In this document: in pieces, positions 38,659-47,212 of the stretch
How the letters are laid out: every line of letters starts with the position of its first letter
How positions within the stretch are numbered: position 1 is the first letter of the stretch
Source of the DNA: Aestuariivirga litoralis
Lineage (GTDB): Bacteria; Pseudomonadota; Alphaproteobacteria; Rhizobiales; Aestuariivirgaceae
NCBI RefSeq assembly: GCF_015714715.1
Contig: NZ_WAHS01000001.1
Coordinates: forward strand, 1,798,001 to 1,862,000
Direction: 5' to 3'
Length of the DNA stretch: 64,000 nt
The notes under the pieces: model-generated
What the model saw: only the letters and a program-made list of their open reading frames with translations
What the model was told of the DNA's origin: nothing
Database searches by the model: none
Made by a program: the position numbers and the translations under genes

Positions 38659-40263
38659 CTACAATAACGAAATGGCACGGCTGGCCAAAGCCAGGACCGG
38701 TGCGTTGGTGTTGCCGGATGGAATGAAGGGCATGGCCGAGGCATCAATGACGCGCAGGCCGGTGATGCCGCGGACTTTGAGATCAGTATCCAGCACGGCC
38801 ATTTTGTCATTGGCTTTGCCCATGCGGGCGGTGCCCACCGGGTGCCAATTGGTTTTCACCGTGCGGCGGCAATGTTCGGCGAGATCGGCCTTGCTGGTCA
38901 CATCCTTGCCGGGCAGCACTTCGTAAGTGATGCGGTCCGCCAGCGGCTTCTGCTTGAGGATTTCGCGAGCGAATTTCAGGCCTTCGATTTCGAGGCGCAG
39001 ATCATCGGGGTCGCCGAGGTAATTGTTATCCACCACCGGCTTGTCATGCGGATCAGTGGAACGCAGTTTCACCGTGCCGCGCGATTTGGGGCGCAGCAGG
39101 CAAGCGTTAAGCGTGACGCCATCCTTGGGCTTGGGGCCGGCCACATCGGCATCAAGATACACGGATGGCACGCAATACATCTTGATCGTCGGGCGCTTGC
39201 CGCCATCGGGATCAATATAGGCACAAGCCTCTACGCCCACGCTGGTGACGGGGCCTGTCTTGAACAGCAGATATTGCAAACCGTTCCTGATGGCGCGCAG
39301 GCCTTTATCCTCGCCGTCATAACCAAAGTGGCCATTGGTGGCGGAGACGACGGGGACTTCGTGATGGTCCTGCAGGTTTTCACCTACGCCGGGCAGATTG
39401 AATTTGGTTTGGATGCCGTGGGATTTGAGTTCGGATTCCGGGCCGATACCGGAGAGCATGAGAAGCTTCGGTGTGTTGTAGCAGCCGGCAGCTATCAGAA
39501 CTTCCTGATTGCAATAGGCGGTGCGCGTCTGGCCATGCCATTGATAGGTGACGCCCTTGCAGGCCTTGCCTTCGACGATGAGGCTGGTGACCAGCGCATC
39601 GGTTTCCAGTGTGAAGTTTTTGTCGCCCTTGATCTGCGAGAGGAAGGCATCAACCCCATTCCACCGCCTACGCGCGCGGGTGGTATATTGCATGGTGCCC
39701 ACGCCACCTTGCGACTTGCCATTGAAATCCGGGTTGAAGGGAATGCCCAGGCCCTGCGCAGCCAGGATGTAATCTTCTGTGGCCTGGCAGCGCGCGCCGG
39801 TGCCGGAGACGTGCAGCGGGCCGCCCACGCCGTGATATTCATTGTTGAAATCGTGGTTGTATTCCATCGAGCGGAAATGCTTCAGCATCTCGGCATAGGA
39901 CCACTTGCCTTTGGTGCCCAGGAAACGGTCCCAGTTGTCGTAATCTTCGGCCTGGCCTCTTGTGTAGACCATGGCATTGACCGAGGTGCCGCCGCCCAGA
40001 ATGTTGGCCTGGCCGATTTTGGGCGAACGTCCGTTCAGGTGTTTCTGCGGCACCGGCACATGCAGTTCCACACTGTCACTGCCGCCGATGCCCTTCATCC
40101 AGGCGGCTGGCATTGGCAGGAGAAAGCGTGAGAAGCCGGAAGCCCGGGCAGGCCCACGCTCAAGCAGCAGAACCTTGGCCTGCCGCTCTTTCACCAGGCG
40201 CCAGGCCGCAACACAACCCGCCGAGCCACCGCCGACGATGATATAATCAAAGCCCGTGGACAT
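38659..40263 (-). CDS. GMC-family FAD oxidoreductase (choline/polyol dehydrogenase-like)
   Basis: FAD-dependent alcohol oxidoreductase, 534 aa. The N-terminal dinucleotide site is YIIVGGGSAGCVAAWRL (residues about 7-23), and the FAD-binding GMC signature ILGGGTSVNAMVYTRG is near 88. The C-terminal active site has His in NWHPVGTARMG near 466 and Asn in PSGNTNAPVLALA near 515. It lies between the transporter ATPase and mtlK in the polyol operon, the position where the smo locus of Rhodobacter has a short-chain sorbitol dehydrogenase, so it may oxidise a sugar alcohol. Choline dehydrogenase is less likely because no betaine genes are near. Confidence 0.88.
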   Translation of the reverse strand: MSTGFDYIIVGGGSAGCVAAWRLVKERQAKVLLLERGPARASGFSRFLLPMPAAWMKGIGGSDSVELHVPVPQKHLNGRSPKIGQANILGGGTSVNAMVYTRGQAEDYDNWDRFLGTKGKWSYAEMLKHFRSMEYNHDFNNEYHGVGGPLHVSGTGARCQATEDYILAAQGLGIPFNPDFNGKSQGGVGTMQYTTRARRRWNGVDAFLSQIKGDKNFTLETDALVTSLIVEGKACKGVTYQWHGQTRTAYCNQEVLIAAGCYNTPKLLMLSGIGPESELKSHGIQTKFNLPGVGENLQDHHEVPVVSATNGHFGYDGEDKGLRAIRNGLQYLLFKTGPVTSVGVEACAYIDPDGGKRPTIKMYCVPSVYLDADVAGPKPKDGVTLNACLLRPKSRGTVKLRSTDPHDKPVVDNNYLGDPDDLRLEIEGLKFAREILKQKPLADRITYEVLPGKDVTSKADLAEHCRRTVKTNWHPVGTARMGKANDKMAVLDTDLKVRGITGLRVIDASAMPFIPSGNTNAPVLALASRAISLL

Positions 40264-40272
40264 GTGCAGTGG

Positions 40273-41253
40273 TCAGGCGGGGACCGCCCTGCCCTCTTTG
40301 TTGAAGTGATGGGTGCGGCCTTTTTCAGGCGTCATGAAAATCTTGTCGCCGGGGGCGAACTTGCTTTCACCACTGGCACGCACGGTGATTTGGCCGCGCT
40401 TGCCGCCATCCACATGCAGGAACGTATCCGAACCCAGATGTTCCGACAGTTTCACCGTGCCCTGCCAATCGCCCTTCTTGCCATCAATAGAGAGATGCTC
40501 AGGGCGCACGCCGATCGAATTGCCTTCGACGAAATTCATCTTGGGCGAGCCGATGAAGCCGGCCACGAAAAGTGAATTGGGCTTGTTGTAGAGTTCCAGC
40601 GGCGAACCAACCTGTTCGATATTGCCGCGGTTCAGAACCACGATGCGGTCTGCCATGGTCATGGCTTCTACCTGGTCATGGGTCACATAGACCATGGTGG
40701 CCTTCATGTTCTTGTGCATTTCGAGAATCTCGACGCGCATGTTCACGCGCAAAGCGGCATCGAGATTCGACAATGGTTCGTCGAACAGGAAGGCTGACGG
40801 CTCACGCACGATGGCGCGGCCGATGGCGACGCGCTGGCGCTGTCCGCCCGAGAGCTGGCGCGGCTTGCGGTCCAGATAATCGGTGAGGTTCAATTTGCCA
40901 GCGGCTGAAGCCACGGCCTTGTCAATCTGGTCCTTTGACTGCTTCGCCATCTTCAGCGGGAAGGCGATATTGTCACGCACCGACATATGCGGATAGAGCG
41001 CATAGGACTGGAACACCATGGCGAGGCCACGCTCGCCCGGTGCGGCATCGGTCACATCGCGGCCATCAATCGAGATGTGGCCGGATGTTGTGTCTTCCAG
41101 GCCTGCAATGAGGCGCAGCAGCGTGGACTTGCCGCAGCCCGAGGGGCCGACGAAGACGATGAATTCGCCTTCGCGGATTTCAAGATCAGCGCCCGGGATG
41201 ATGACGTGTTCGCCAAAGGCCTTGCGCACTTTGTTGAGAGAAATCGTGCCCAT
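40273..41253 (-). CDS. smoK: Polyol/sugar ABC transporter ATPase, SmoK/UgpC-like
   Basis: ATPase of a CUT1 importer, 326 aa. GPSGCGKST near 36, [16 protein letters not shown] near 134, [12 protein letters not shown] near 155, switch His in [10 protein letters not shown] near 190, then a shortened regulatory TOBE region (about 235-320). Gaps to smoG and the GMC gene are one and nine bases. Confidence 0.92.
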   Translation of the reverse strand: MGTISLNKVRKAFGEHVIIPGADLEIREGEFIVFVGPSGCGKSTLLRLIAGLEDTTSGHISIDGRDVTDAAPGERGLAMVFQSYALYPHMSVRDNIAFPLKMAKQSKDQIDKAVASAAGKLNLTDYLDRKPRQLSGGQRQRVAIGRAIVREPSAFLFDEPLSNLDAALRVNMRVEILEMHKNMKATMVYVTHDQVEAMTMADRIVVLNRGNIEQVGSPLELYNKPNSLFVAGFIGSPKMNFVEGNSIGVRPEHLSIDGKKGDWQGTVKLSEHLGSDTFLHVDGGKRGQITVRASGESKFAPGDKIFMTPEKGRTHHFNKEGRAVPA

Positions 41254-41254
41254 G

Positions 41255-42307
41255 TTATTTTACCGCTCCGAATGTGAGACCGCGTACGAGTTGACGTTGC
41301 GAGAACCAGCCCACCACCATGATGGGGGCAATCGCCATGATAGAAGCCGCCGAAAGCTTGGCCCAGAACTGGCCTTCGGGGCTGGAATATTCCGAAATGA
41401 AGAAGCTCAAGGGAGCAGCATATTTATTGGTGAGGTTGAGGGTCCAGAAGGCCTCGTTCCACGCCAAGATGAGATTGAGCAGGCAGGTCGAGACGATGCC
41501 GGGCACACCCATCGGCAGAAGGATGCGGGTGAGCTCGTTCCAGACTGATGCACCATCCATGCGCGAAGCTTCGAGGATCTCCATCGGGATTTCCTTGAAG
41601 TAGGTATAGAGCATCCAGATGATGATTGGCAGGTTGAGCAGCATCATCAGCGGCACCATGCCCCAGAACGAGTCCATCAGGTTCCAGTCGGAAAGATCAA
41701 TCCAGCCCCAATCCTTGAACACGAGGCCGTTGCGGTTGAAGATCAGATAGATCGGGATCAAGGCACCAGCGGGCGGCATCATCTTGGTGGAAAGCATCCA
41801 TAGCAGCATGTCCTTGGTAGGGCGGCTGAAGACCCAGAGGGCGGCGGGCACGATCACCACGATCAGGCAGATGAAACCGATGGCCGCATTATTGGTGAGA
41901 TCCCAACCCAGAACCACATAGAGGAACAGGCCCGTGAGGAAAGCCGTGCCGATGATGGTGCCGAGCCAGCGCTTGCCACTCCAGCTGATCGACGGCTTGG
42001 CCACTGGCGAGAAGGCCATGGACCAGGCGGCCGGCACGGCGAAGACCAGGCCCAATACTGTTGAGAGGCCGGCAATCACCAGCGTGTTGACGATGTAGCG
42101 CGCGTAGTCAGAACGCTCCTGCACGATGGAGAAGTTTTCCAGCGTCCATGGCGTGGAGAGCCAATTCTGCGGAAGGGTGTATGCATCGCTTTCCGTCTTG
42201 AAGGCGGCAACCGCCGTCCAGAAGATCGGGAAGAACATGGCGATGCCGAGCGCCCAGGCCAGAATGGTGACGGCGACTTTTTTGCGGAATACGTCTTTTC
42301 TCGCCAT
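41255..42307 (-). CDS. smoG: Polyol ABC transporter permease, SmoG-like with internal helix-pair insertion
   Basis: Inner-membrane permease of CUT1 class, 350 aa, noticeably longer than the roughly 275 aa of SmoG. Alignment by eye shows the extra sequence at residues about 102-162, with two strongly hydrophobic segments (about 114-135 and 141-160), between the helix ending VPAAWSMAF and the conserved [19 protein letters not shown]. The EAA loop is [20 protein letters not shown] near 250. The pair of added helices would leave the overall topology unchanged. Start and stop are each two or one bases from the neighbours. Confidence 0.9.
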   Translation of the reverse strand: MARKDVFRKKVAVTILAWALGIAMFFPIFWTAVAAFKTESDAYTLPQNWLSTPWTLENFSIVQERSDYARYIVNTLVIAGLSTVLGLVFAVPAAWSMAFSPVAKPSISWSGKRWLGTIIGTAFLTGLFLYVVLGWDLTNNAAIGFICLIVVIVPAALWVFSRPTKDMLLWMLSTKMMPPAGALIPIYLIFNRNGLVFKDWGWIDLSDWNLMDSFWGMVPLMMLLNLPIIIWMLYTYFKEIPMEILEASRMDGASVWNELTRILLPMGVPGIVSTCLLNLILAWNEAFWTLNLTNKYAAPLSFFISEYSSPEGQFWAKLSAASIMAIAPIMVVGWFSQRQLVRGLTFGAVK

Positions 42308-42309
42308 GA

Positions 42310-43173
42310 TCAGTTCTCCAGGTTCCGGCCCACGATGCGGACCAGGAAGATCGACACGATGTTGGCCAGAACGACCGCGATGAGGCCGCCTGCGGCTGCT
42401 TCACCAATGTCGGTGGCGTCATTCAATTCCGAGAACACCAGGTAAGTGAGGTTGCCGGCGAAGGCGCCCACTGAGGTGACCTTGATTTCTGCGAAGATGT
42501 TGAGCAGGAAAATGGTTTCGATCAGGATGACCACAGTGATCGGGCGCGCCAGATGCGGCAGCACGATGTAGCGGAAATAGCTGATCGGGCCTGCACCATC
42601 GATCTGTGAGGCGGCCTTCTGTTCTTCGTCCAGCGATTGCAGCGAAGTGAGCAGGATGAGTGCCGCGTAGGGCAGCCATTGCCAAGAGACGATGAGGATG
42701 ACGGAAAGCAGCGGTGCGGAGCTGAACCAGTCAAACGCCTCCGTTGCGCCGAAGAATTTCTGGATCTCGGCAAACAGGCCAAAGACCGGATGCATTATCA
42801 GGTTCTTCCACACCAGCGAGGACACGGTGGGCATGATGAAGAAGGGCGAAATCATCAGGACACGGACAATGCCGCGGCCCCAGAAGGGCTGGTCCAGCAG
42901 GATGGCTAGGCCGATGCCACCGACCACGGTGATCGCCAGCGTGGAGAGCACCAACACGAGAGTGTTGATGAAATCCTTTACGAAATAGGGATCTTTGATG
43001 AAGTAGTAGAAATTGTTCAGGCCCATCCAGCCTGTATTGTCGTTCTGCAAATTGTAGCGCAGGAAGGCGAAATAGATGGCGATGGACAGGGGCACAAACG
43101 CCCATGCCACAAGGGCCACCACCGAAGGTGCCAAAGCCCATCTTCCAAGTCTCTGTGCGTGGCTTGTTGCCAT
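42310..43173 (-). CDS. smoF: Polyol ABC transporter permease, SmoF-like
   Basis: First permease of the polyol importer, 287 aa, about six helices. The EAA loop is in EEQKAASQIDGAGPISYFRYIVLPHL near 185 (core AASQIDGAGP). The ATG at 43173 with AGGTCAGGG upstream is chosen over longer frames. It is separated from smoE by a strong terminator-like hairpin. Confidence 0.9.
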   Translation of the reverse strand: MATSHAQRLGRWALAPSVVALVAWAFVPLSIAIYFAFLRYNLQNDNTGWMGLNNFYYFIKDPYFVKDFINTLVLVLSTLAITVVGGIGLAILLDQPFWGRGIVRVLMISPFFIMPTVSSLVWKNLIMHPVFGLFAEIQKFFGATEAFDWFSSAPLLSVILIVSWQWLPYAALILLTSLQSLDEEQKAASQIDGAGPISYFRYIVLPHLARPITVVILIETIFLLNIFAEIKVTSVGAFAGNLTYLVFSELNDATDIGEAAAGGLIAVVLANIVSIFLVRIVGRNLEN

Positions 43174-43280
43174 TCCCTGACCTCCCTCATGTGCGACGCG
43201 CAAACCTTCTTGGCGGGTCTGCTTTGCGGCACGCATGCCTCGTTCAATCGATCATATTTTGCCGGCTTTGGCCAGCTTGT

Positions 43281-43336
43281 AAAAAAAACACCACCCCCGT
43301 GATCGGCCTACGGCCCCCGGAATCACGGGAGTGGTG
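43281..43336 (-). terminator. strong intercistronic terminator after smoE
   Basis: On the minus strand CACCACTCCCGTGAT pairs with ATCACGGGGGTGGTG (15 positions, one mismatch) and is followed directly by TTTTTTTT. It lies between smoE and smoF and should make the binding protein mRNA much more abundant than the downstream part. Confidence 0.85.
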
Positions 43337-43385
43337 CGGGAGAAACCTGCGGGCGGATGGAGGAACCATACCGCCCGCGCGGTTA

Positions 43386-44693
43386 TTACTTGATGTAACC
43401 AGCCTTGGTCATTTCCTGGGTGGTGTAGTCCTGGGCCTGCTTCAAGGCGTCGTCCACGCTCAGCTGGCCGGCAAGAGCGCCGGAGAAGAGTTCACCAACC
43501 TTGGTGCCAATGCCTGCGAATTCAGGGATCGAAGCAAACTGCACGCCCGTGTAAGGAACCGGCTTCACAGTCGGCTTGGTCGGATCAGCAGAGTTCATCG
43601 AATCCAGGGTCATCTTGGCGAAAGGCAGCTTGGCATATTCCGCATTCGCGTAGAGCGAGGTGCGGGTGCCCGGAGGAATCTGGGCAACGCCGTCCTGCTT
43701 GGCGATCAGGTCTTCATAGTGCTTGGAGGTTGCCCAGCCGATGAACTTCTGAGCAGCTTCTTCCTTCTTGGTGCCAGCCGGAACGGCCAGGGCCCAAGCC
43801 CAGAGCCAGTTGCCGCGCTTGCCGAGGCCGGTATCGGGAGCCAGAGCGTAGCCGACCTTGTCAGCAACGGTGCTGGCCTTCGGATCAGACACGAACTTGG
43901 CAGCAACCGTGGCGTCGATCCACATGCCGCACTTGCCGGACTGGAAGAGCGCCAGGTTTTCCGAGAAGCCGTTCGAAGACGCGCCTGCCGGACCCGATTC
44001 CTTCATCATGTCCACGTAGAACTGCAGCGTGTTCTTCCATTCCGGTTGATCAAACTGCGGATGCCACTTTTCGTCGAACCAGCGAGCGCCGAAAGCGTTC
44101 GAGGTGGCCGTCAGGAAGGCCATGTTTTCGCCCCAGCCGGCCTTGCCGCGGAGGCAGATACCGTTGATGCCAGCAGCACGGTCGGTCATCTTCTTGGCAG
44201 CGTCACGCACGAAATCCCAGGTCGGAGCGTCTGGCATCTTGAGGCCAGCTTTTTCCATCAGGTCGGTGCGGTACATGATGTAGGAGCTTTCGCCATAGAA
44301 CGGCGCTGCATAGAGCTTGCCGTTGGCAGAAAGACCACCCACAACTGCGGGCAGGAAATCCTTCGGGTCGTCGAGCTTGGTCAATTCCTTGAGCCAGCCC
44401 TTCTTGCCCCAGATCGGGGTTTCATACATGCCGATGGTGATGATGTCGTACTGGCCACCCTTGGTGGTGATGTCCTTGGTGACCTTCTGGCGAAGATCGT
44501 TTTCTTCCATGGTGACCCAGTTCAGCTTCACGCCCGGATTGTCCTTGGTGAAATCGTCGGTCATCTTTTGCATGGTGATCATGTCGCCGTTGTTCACGGT
44601 GGCGATGGTCAAGGTCGTGTCTTCGGCCAGAGCGGTTGATGCCATGGCGGCGAAAGCGAAGGCGCCAAGGACGCCCATCTTAAAAGTCTTCAT
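43386..44693 (-). CDS. smoE: Polyol-binding periplasmic protein, SmoE-like
   Basis: Solute-binding protein of SBP family 1, 435 aa, signal peptide 1-23 (ending STALAED). The SmoE-type opening TLTIATVNNGDMITMQKMTDDF and the segment TIGMYETPIWGKKGWL near 86 match mannitol/sorbitol binders of alphaproteobacteria; CLRGKAGWGENMAF near 180 is another family block. GGGAGG lies upstream of the ATG. It is part of smoC-E-F-G-K. Confidence 0.93.
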   Translation of the reverse strand: MKTFKMGVLGAFAFAAMASTALAEDTTLTIATVNNGDMITMQKMTDDFTKDNPGVKLNWVTMEENDLRQKVTKDITTKGGQYDIITIGMYETPIWGKKGWLKELTKLDDPKDFLPAVVGGLSANGKLYAAPFYGESSYIMYRTDLMEKAGLKMPDAPTWDFVRDAAKKMTDRAAGINGICLRGKAGWGENMAFLTATSNAFGARWFDEKWHPQFDQPEWKNTLQFYVDMMKESGPAGASSNGFSENLALFQSGKCGMWIDATVAAKFVSDPKASTVADKVGYALAPDTGLGKRGNWLWAWALAVPAGTKKEEAAQKFIGWATSKHYEDLIAKQDGVAQIPPGTRTSLYANAEYAKLPFAKMTLDSMNSADPTKPTVKPVPYTGVQFASIPEFAGIGTKVGELFSGALAGQLSVDDALKQAQDYTTQEMTKAGYIK

Positions 44694-44710
44694 TGAATTC
44701 CTCCCATTGG

Positions 44711-44726
44711 CTGAGCTTTTGCTCAG
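44711..44726 (-). other. hairpin in the smoE leader
   Basis: CTGAGC-TTTT-GCTCAG lies 18 bases upstream of the smoE ATG. In the same 103-base gap the minus strand carries TTGACC followed after 18 bases by GAGTAT, a possible internal promoter, and an imperfect palindrome ACGC-TGCATT-GCGT at 44778-44791 that could be a SmoC operator. All weak on sequence alone. Confidence 0.35.
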
Positions 44727-44796
44727 TCATAGGGCAGATACTCATCTTTTACCCAGCCGAAGGTCAAGACTGAATCAACGCTGCATTGCGTCAATT

Positions 44797-45753
44797 CTAT
44801 TTTTGCAACAGCGAAGAAGCCATTAATTCATTGGTTATGAGGCCGTTTATCAGTTTGCCGGAAAGCGCGCCGCGGATGGCCTTGAGGCGTGGCAGCGCCA
44901 TGGAAACACCGATCACCCGCCGCTTGGCGGCTTTCAACAAGGGCACACTGGTGACACGGTCATTGGTGAGGCCTTCGATCAGATTGCCGGCGGCATCAAA
45001 AGCCCAGGCGGTGATTTCACCCACTGCGCCGGCCCGCAGGAGCGAGCGGATTTCATCGGGCTTCACGAAGCCGTCGCGCAGCAGAGCCGCGTCATTTTCG
45101 ATGGTGCCGATGCCGACGAAAGTGACATCGGCCTGTTCGGCAAGTTCCACGGATGAGCGCAGGGCCTTCTGGGCAATCAGCAGGTTCTTCTCATGCACGG
45201 TCGTCGCGATAACCGGCAGCGGCATCGGGTAGTAGGGCGCGCGCACGCGATCACCGATGCGGCTGCCTACGTCGAAGATCGTTGCCGAACCGTCAGGTGC
45301 TATGTTGCCGACAAGGGTGACGATCTTGTGCTGGGGGCAATCCATCGGGCTGACCTGTTCGGCCATTGCCCTCAAGGTGCGGCCGGTGCCGACGGCAGCA
45401 ATGACGGGGTGCTGCGAGTCCAGGCAACGTTCGAGTTCGGCGGCTGCGGCTTCGGCGATGCCCAAAGTATCCGAATTGGATTGCGCATCAGACGGCACGA
45501 CTTCCACCACCTGCAGCTCAAACTTGTCCTTCAGCCGGTTGGCAAGTTCCAAGCAATTGGCCAGAGGATGATCAAGGCGCACTTTGATCAGGCGTTCAGT
45601 GACCGAGAGCGAGACGAGGCGCTGGGCTGTTTGCCGCGAGACGCCGAGTTTGCGGGCAATTTCATCCTGGGTGTTGCCGGCAATGTAATAGAGCCAGCCT
45701 GCCCGTGCGGCATCATCGAGGCGCTCATTCTCTGGCTCTACTTTACGGATCAC
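44797..45753 (-). CDS. smoC: SorC/DeoR-type sugar-binding regulator, SmoC-like
   Basis: Transcriptional regulator of the polyol operon, 318 aa. The N-terminal HTH is AWLYYIAGNTQDEIARKLGVSRQTAQRLV (core EIARKLGVSRQTAQR, residues about 32-46); the C-terminal SorC sugar-binding domain (about 60-310) includes VGTGRTLRAMAEQ near 125 and FVGIGTIENDAALLRDGF near 212. The start is GTG overlapping the HAD stop (GTGA). Probably responds to a polyol or its phosphate. Confidence 0.92.
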   Translation of the reverse strand: MIRKVEPENERLDDAARAGWLYYIAGNTQDEIARKLGVSRQTAQRLVSLSVTERLIKVRLDHPLANCLELANRLKDKFELQVVEVVPSDAQSNSDTLGIAEAAAAELERCLDSQHPVIAAVGTGRTLRAMAEQVSPMDCPQHKIVTLVGNIAPDGSATIFDVGSRIGDRVRAPYYPMPLPVIATTVHEKNLLIAQKALRSSVELAEQADVTFVGIGTIENDAALLRDGFVKPDEIRSLLRAGAVGEITAWAFDAAGNLIEGLTNDRVTSVPLLKAAKRRVIGVSMALPRLKAIRGALSGKLINGLITNELMASSLLQK

Positions 45754-46427
45754 TTTGCAATTCCAAGTTCGCGGAATGCATTGTGCAAGGCGGGCATGGA
45801 GTCAAGCACGCGGTGCGGGCGCACATCATCAGGCAGCGGCGCGGCATCCTTGCAATGGCCGCCGCCGGTGAAATGCCAGGTCTGCATCTGCGCCGCGAGA
45901 CCGGAGCGCAGGCCCATCTCGCTATCTTCGATGACAAGTGCGTGTTCCGGCTTGGCGCCCATTTGCGCGGCAGCATAGAGCGGCAGATCGGGTGCGGGCT
46001 TGCCATTGGTCACAAGCGATGCGGTGTAGGACTTGCCGAAGAAGAATGGCTCCAGGCCTGACTCTTCCATGGACACTTTCAGGCGCGGCGGGCTGGAACT
46101 GGTGGCGAGGCAGAAGGGGATCGTCATCGCCTTCAGCACATCCTGCACGCCGGGCATGGCTTTCAGCGTTCCGCGCATGCGCTTCAAAAGGCGCTCGCGG
46201 TATTCCATCTGGAATTCCGGCGGAAAGGGGCGGCCGAAACGTTTTTCGACCTGCAAAGTGGCGGATGCAAAAGAGCGGCCTAAAAAATCCGAGCGGAAAA
46301 TTTCAGTGGTGATGGGCAGGCCCACTTCGGCCATCATGCCCATCAGCACAGCGGCGCTGAGCAGCTCACTGTCAATCAGCACGCCATCGCAATCAAAGAT
46401 CACCAGTTCGATTTTGGAATGCGCCAT
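45750..46427 (-). CDS. HAD-family phosphatase of the polyol operon
   Basis: Haloacid-dehalogenase-like sugar phosphatase, 225 aa. Motif I IFDCDGVLIDSE is at about 9-20 with the nucleophilic Asp; motif II LATSSSP near 104; Lys and motif III GKPAPDLPLYAAAQMGAKPEHALVIEDSEMG near 142-172 (core VIEDSEMG). The cap domain is helical (about 20-80). Rhodobacter smo loci also carry a HAD gene, so clearing a toxic sugar phosphate formed in polyol catabolism is plausible. First gene of the operon; AGGG lies six bases upstream of the ATG. Confidence 0.9.
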   Translation of the reverse strand: MAHSKIELVIFDCDGVLIDSELLSAAVLMGMMAEVGLPITTEIFRSDFLGRSFASATLQVEKRFGRPFPPEFQMEYRERLLKRMRGTLKAMPGVQDVLKAMTIPFCLATSSSPPRLKVSMEESGLEPFFFGKSYTASLVTNGKPAPDLPLYAAAQMGAKPEHALVIEDSEMGLRSGLAAQMQTWHFTGGGHCKDAAPLPDDVRPHRVLDSMPALHNAFRELGIAK

Positions 46428-46483
46428 GCTGCCCTGAAATTTGCGGCACTCTGGCCGGAATTTTTCCGCTTGGAAAGGCCGGA

Positions 46484-47071
46484 CTATTTTGCCGTGGTTT
46501 TCAGGCCGGCAATCAGCACATCCACCAAGTGCTTGGCGCCGATGCAATTGGCAGGGCCGGTGTTCAGCGTCAACACACCAGCGACGGCGCGCAAGAGATC
46601 CATGGGATCGCCCTTCAGTTTTATTTCGCCGGTGGCCTCGGCGCGGCGCAGCAGCTTTTCAAATACATCCTGCAGGCTATCGCCGCCCGATGGTTTCAGT
46701 GTGCGCGGCTTGGCTGATGATTTCAAAATCTCACCCATGCCGCGCTTGATTTCCATGTAGTCGACGAATTGCCGCAGCGAAGCGCGCAGGGCTTCTACCG
46801 GTTGCAGCTTGGCTGAGAAACGTTCGACGGATTTGAACAGCTCATCGCTTTCGGCCTGATAGACCGCATCCACCATGTCATCGCGATTGGGGAAGTGGCG
46901 GTACAGCGTTCCGATGCCGACGCCGGCGCTCTTGGCGATTTCTTCCAGGCTGGCGGCGGCGCCCTTCTGTGCAAAGATTTCACGCGCGGTGGCGACGAGA
47001 AGCTCGCGGTTCCGCAAGGCGTCGGCGCGCGGTTTGCGGGGGCTGGTTGGGGGTGCGGGAGTTTTTTTCAT
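46484..47071 (-). CDS. TetR-family repressor
   Basis: DNA-binding repressor, 195 aa. Residues about 15-60 form the TetR HTH (LLVATAREIFAQKGAAASLEEIAKSAGVGIGTLYRHFPNRDDM; core GIGTLYRHFP), and the C-terminal ligand domain is helical, of the type seen in small TetR repressors of dehydrogenase genes. It diverges from the SDR gene across a region with two matching palindromes, so it most likely controls itself and that gene. The ATG at 47071 is inside a longer open frame lacking TetR features. Confidence 0.9.
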   Translation of the reverse strand: MKKTPAPPTSPRKPRADALRNRELLVATAREIFAQKGAAASLEEIAKSAGVGIGTLYRHFPNRDDMVDAVYQAESDELFKSVERFSAKLQPVEALRASLRQFVDYMEIKRGMGEILKSSAKPRTLKPSGGDSLQDVFEKLLRRAEATGEIKLKGDPMDLLRAVAGVLTLNTGPANCIGAKHLVDVLIAGLKTTAK

Positions 47072-47087
47072 CTTGGGTCTTGCAAAG

Positions 47088-47124
47088 CGGAGGCATCCTC
47101 CGTATTTAAACGGAGGCAACCTCC
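47088..47124. promoter_or_regulatory. tandem TetR operator
   Basis: CGGAGG-CAT-CCTCCG (47088-47102) and GGAGG-CAA-CCTCC (47112-47124) are two copies of one palindrome, centres 23 bp apart, separated by the AT-rich TATTTAAA. They fall between the divergent TetR and SDR genes and close to the expected promoter of each. Confidence 0.8.
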
Positions 47125-47189
47125 TTTTAAATGCAAGGAAGCCGGGAAGCAAGGTGCTTTCCGGCAAAGGGATGGTCTTGCCTGATCAC

Positions 47190-47211
47190 AAGGAGATCAA
47201 AAGGAGATCAA
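47190..47211 (+). repeat. duplicated ribosome binding site
   Basis: An 11-base unit AAGGAGATCAA occurs twice back to back directly before the SDR start codon, giving two AGGAG sites 7 and 18 bases upstream of the ATG. Only the proximal one is at ideal spacing. Confidence 0.85.
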
Positions 47212-47212
47212 C

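Noticed and set aside
38842-40131. 429-codon open frame on the + strand
   Set aside because: Antisense to the GMC oxidoreductase, which has intact FAD and active-site motifs.
38659-40263. naming the GMC oxidoreductase betA (choline dehydrogenase)
   Set aside because: No betaine aldehyde dehydrogenase, BetI or choline transporter is adjacent; operon context points to polyols.
43104-44639. 511-codon open frame on the + strand
   Set aside because: Antisense to smoE and running through the terminator and smoF start; a GC-rich codon artefact.
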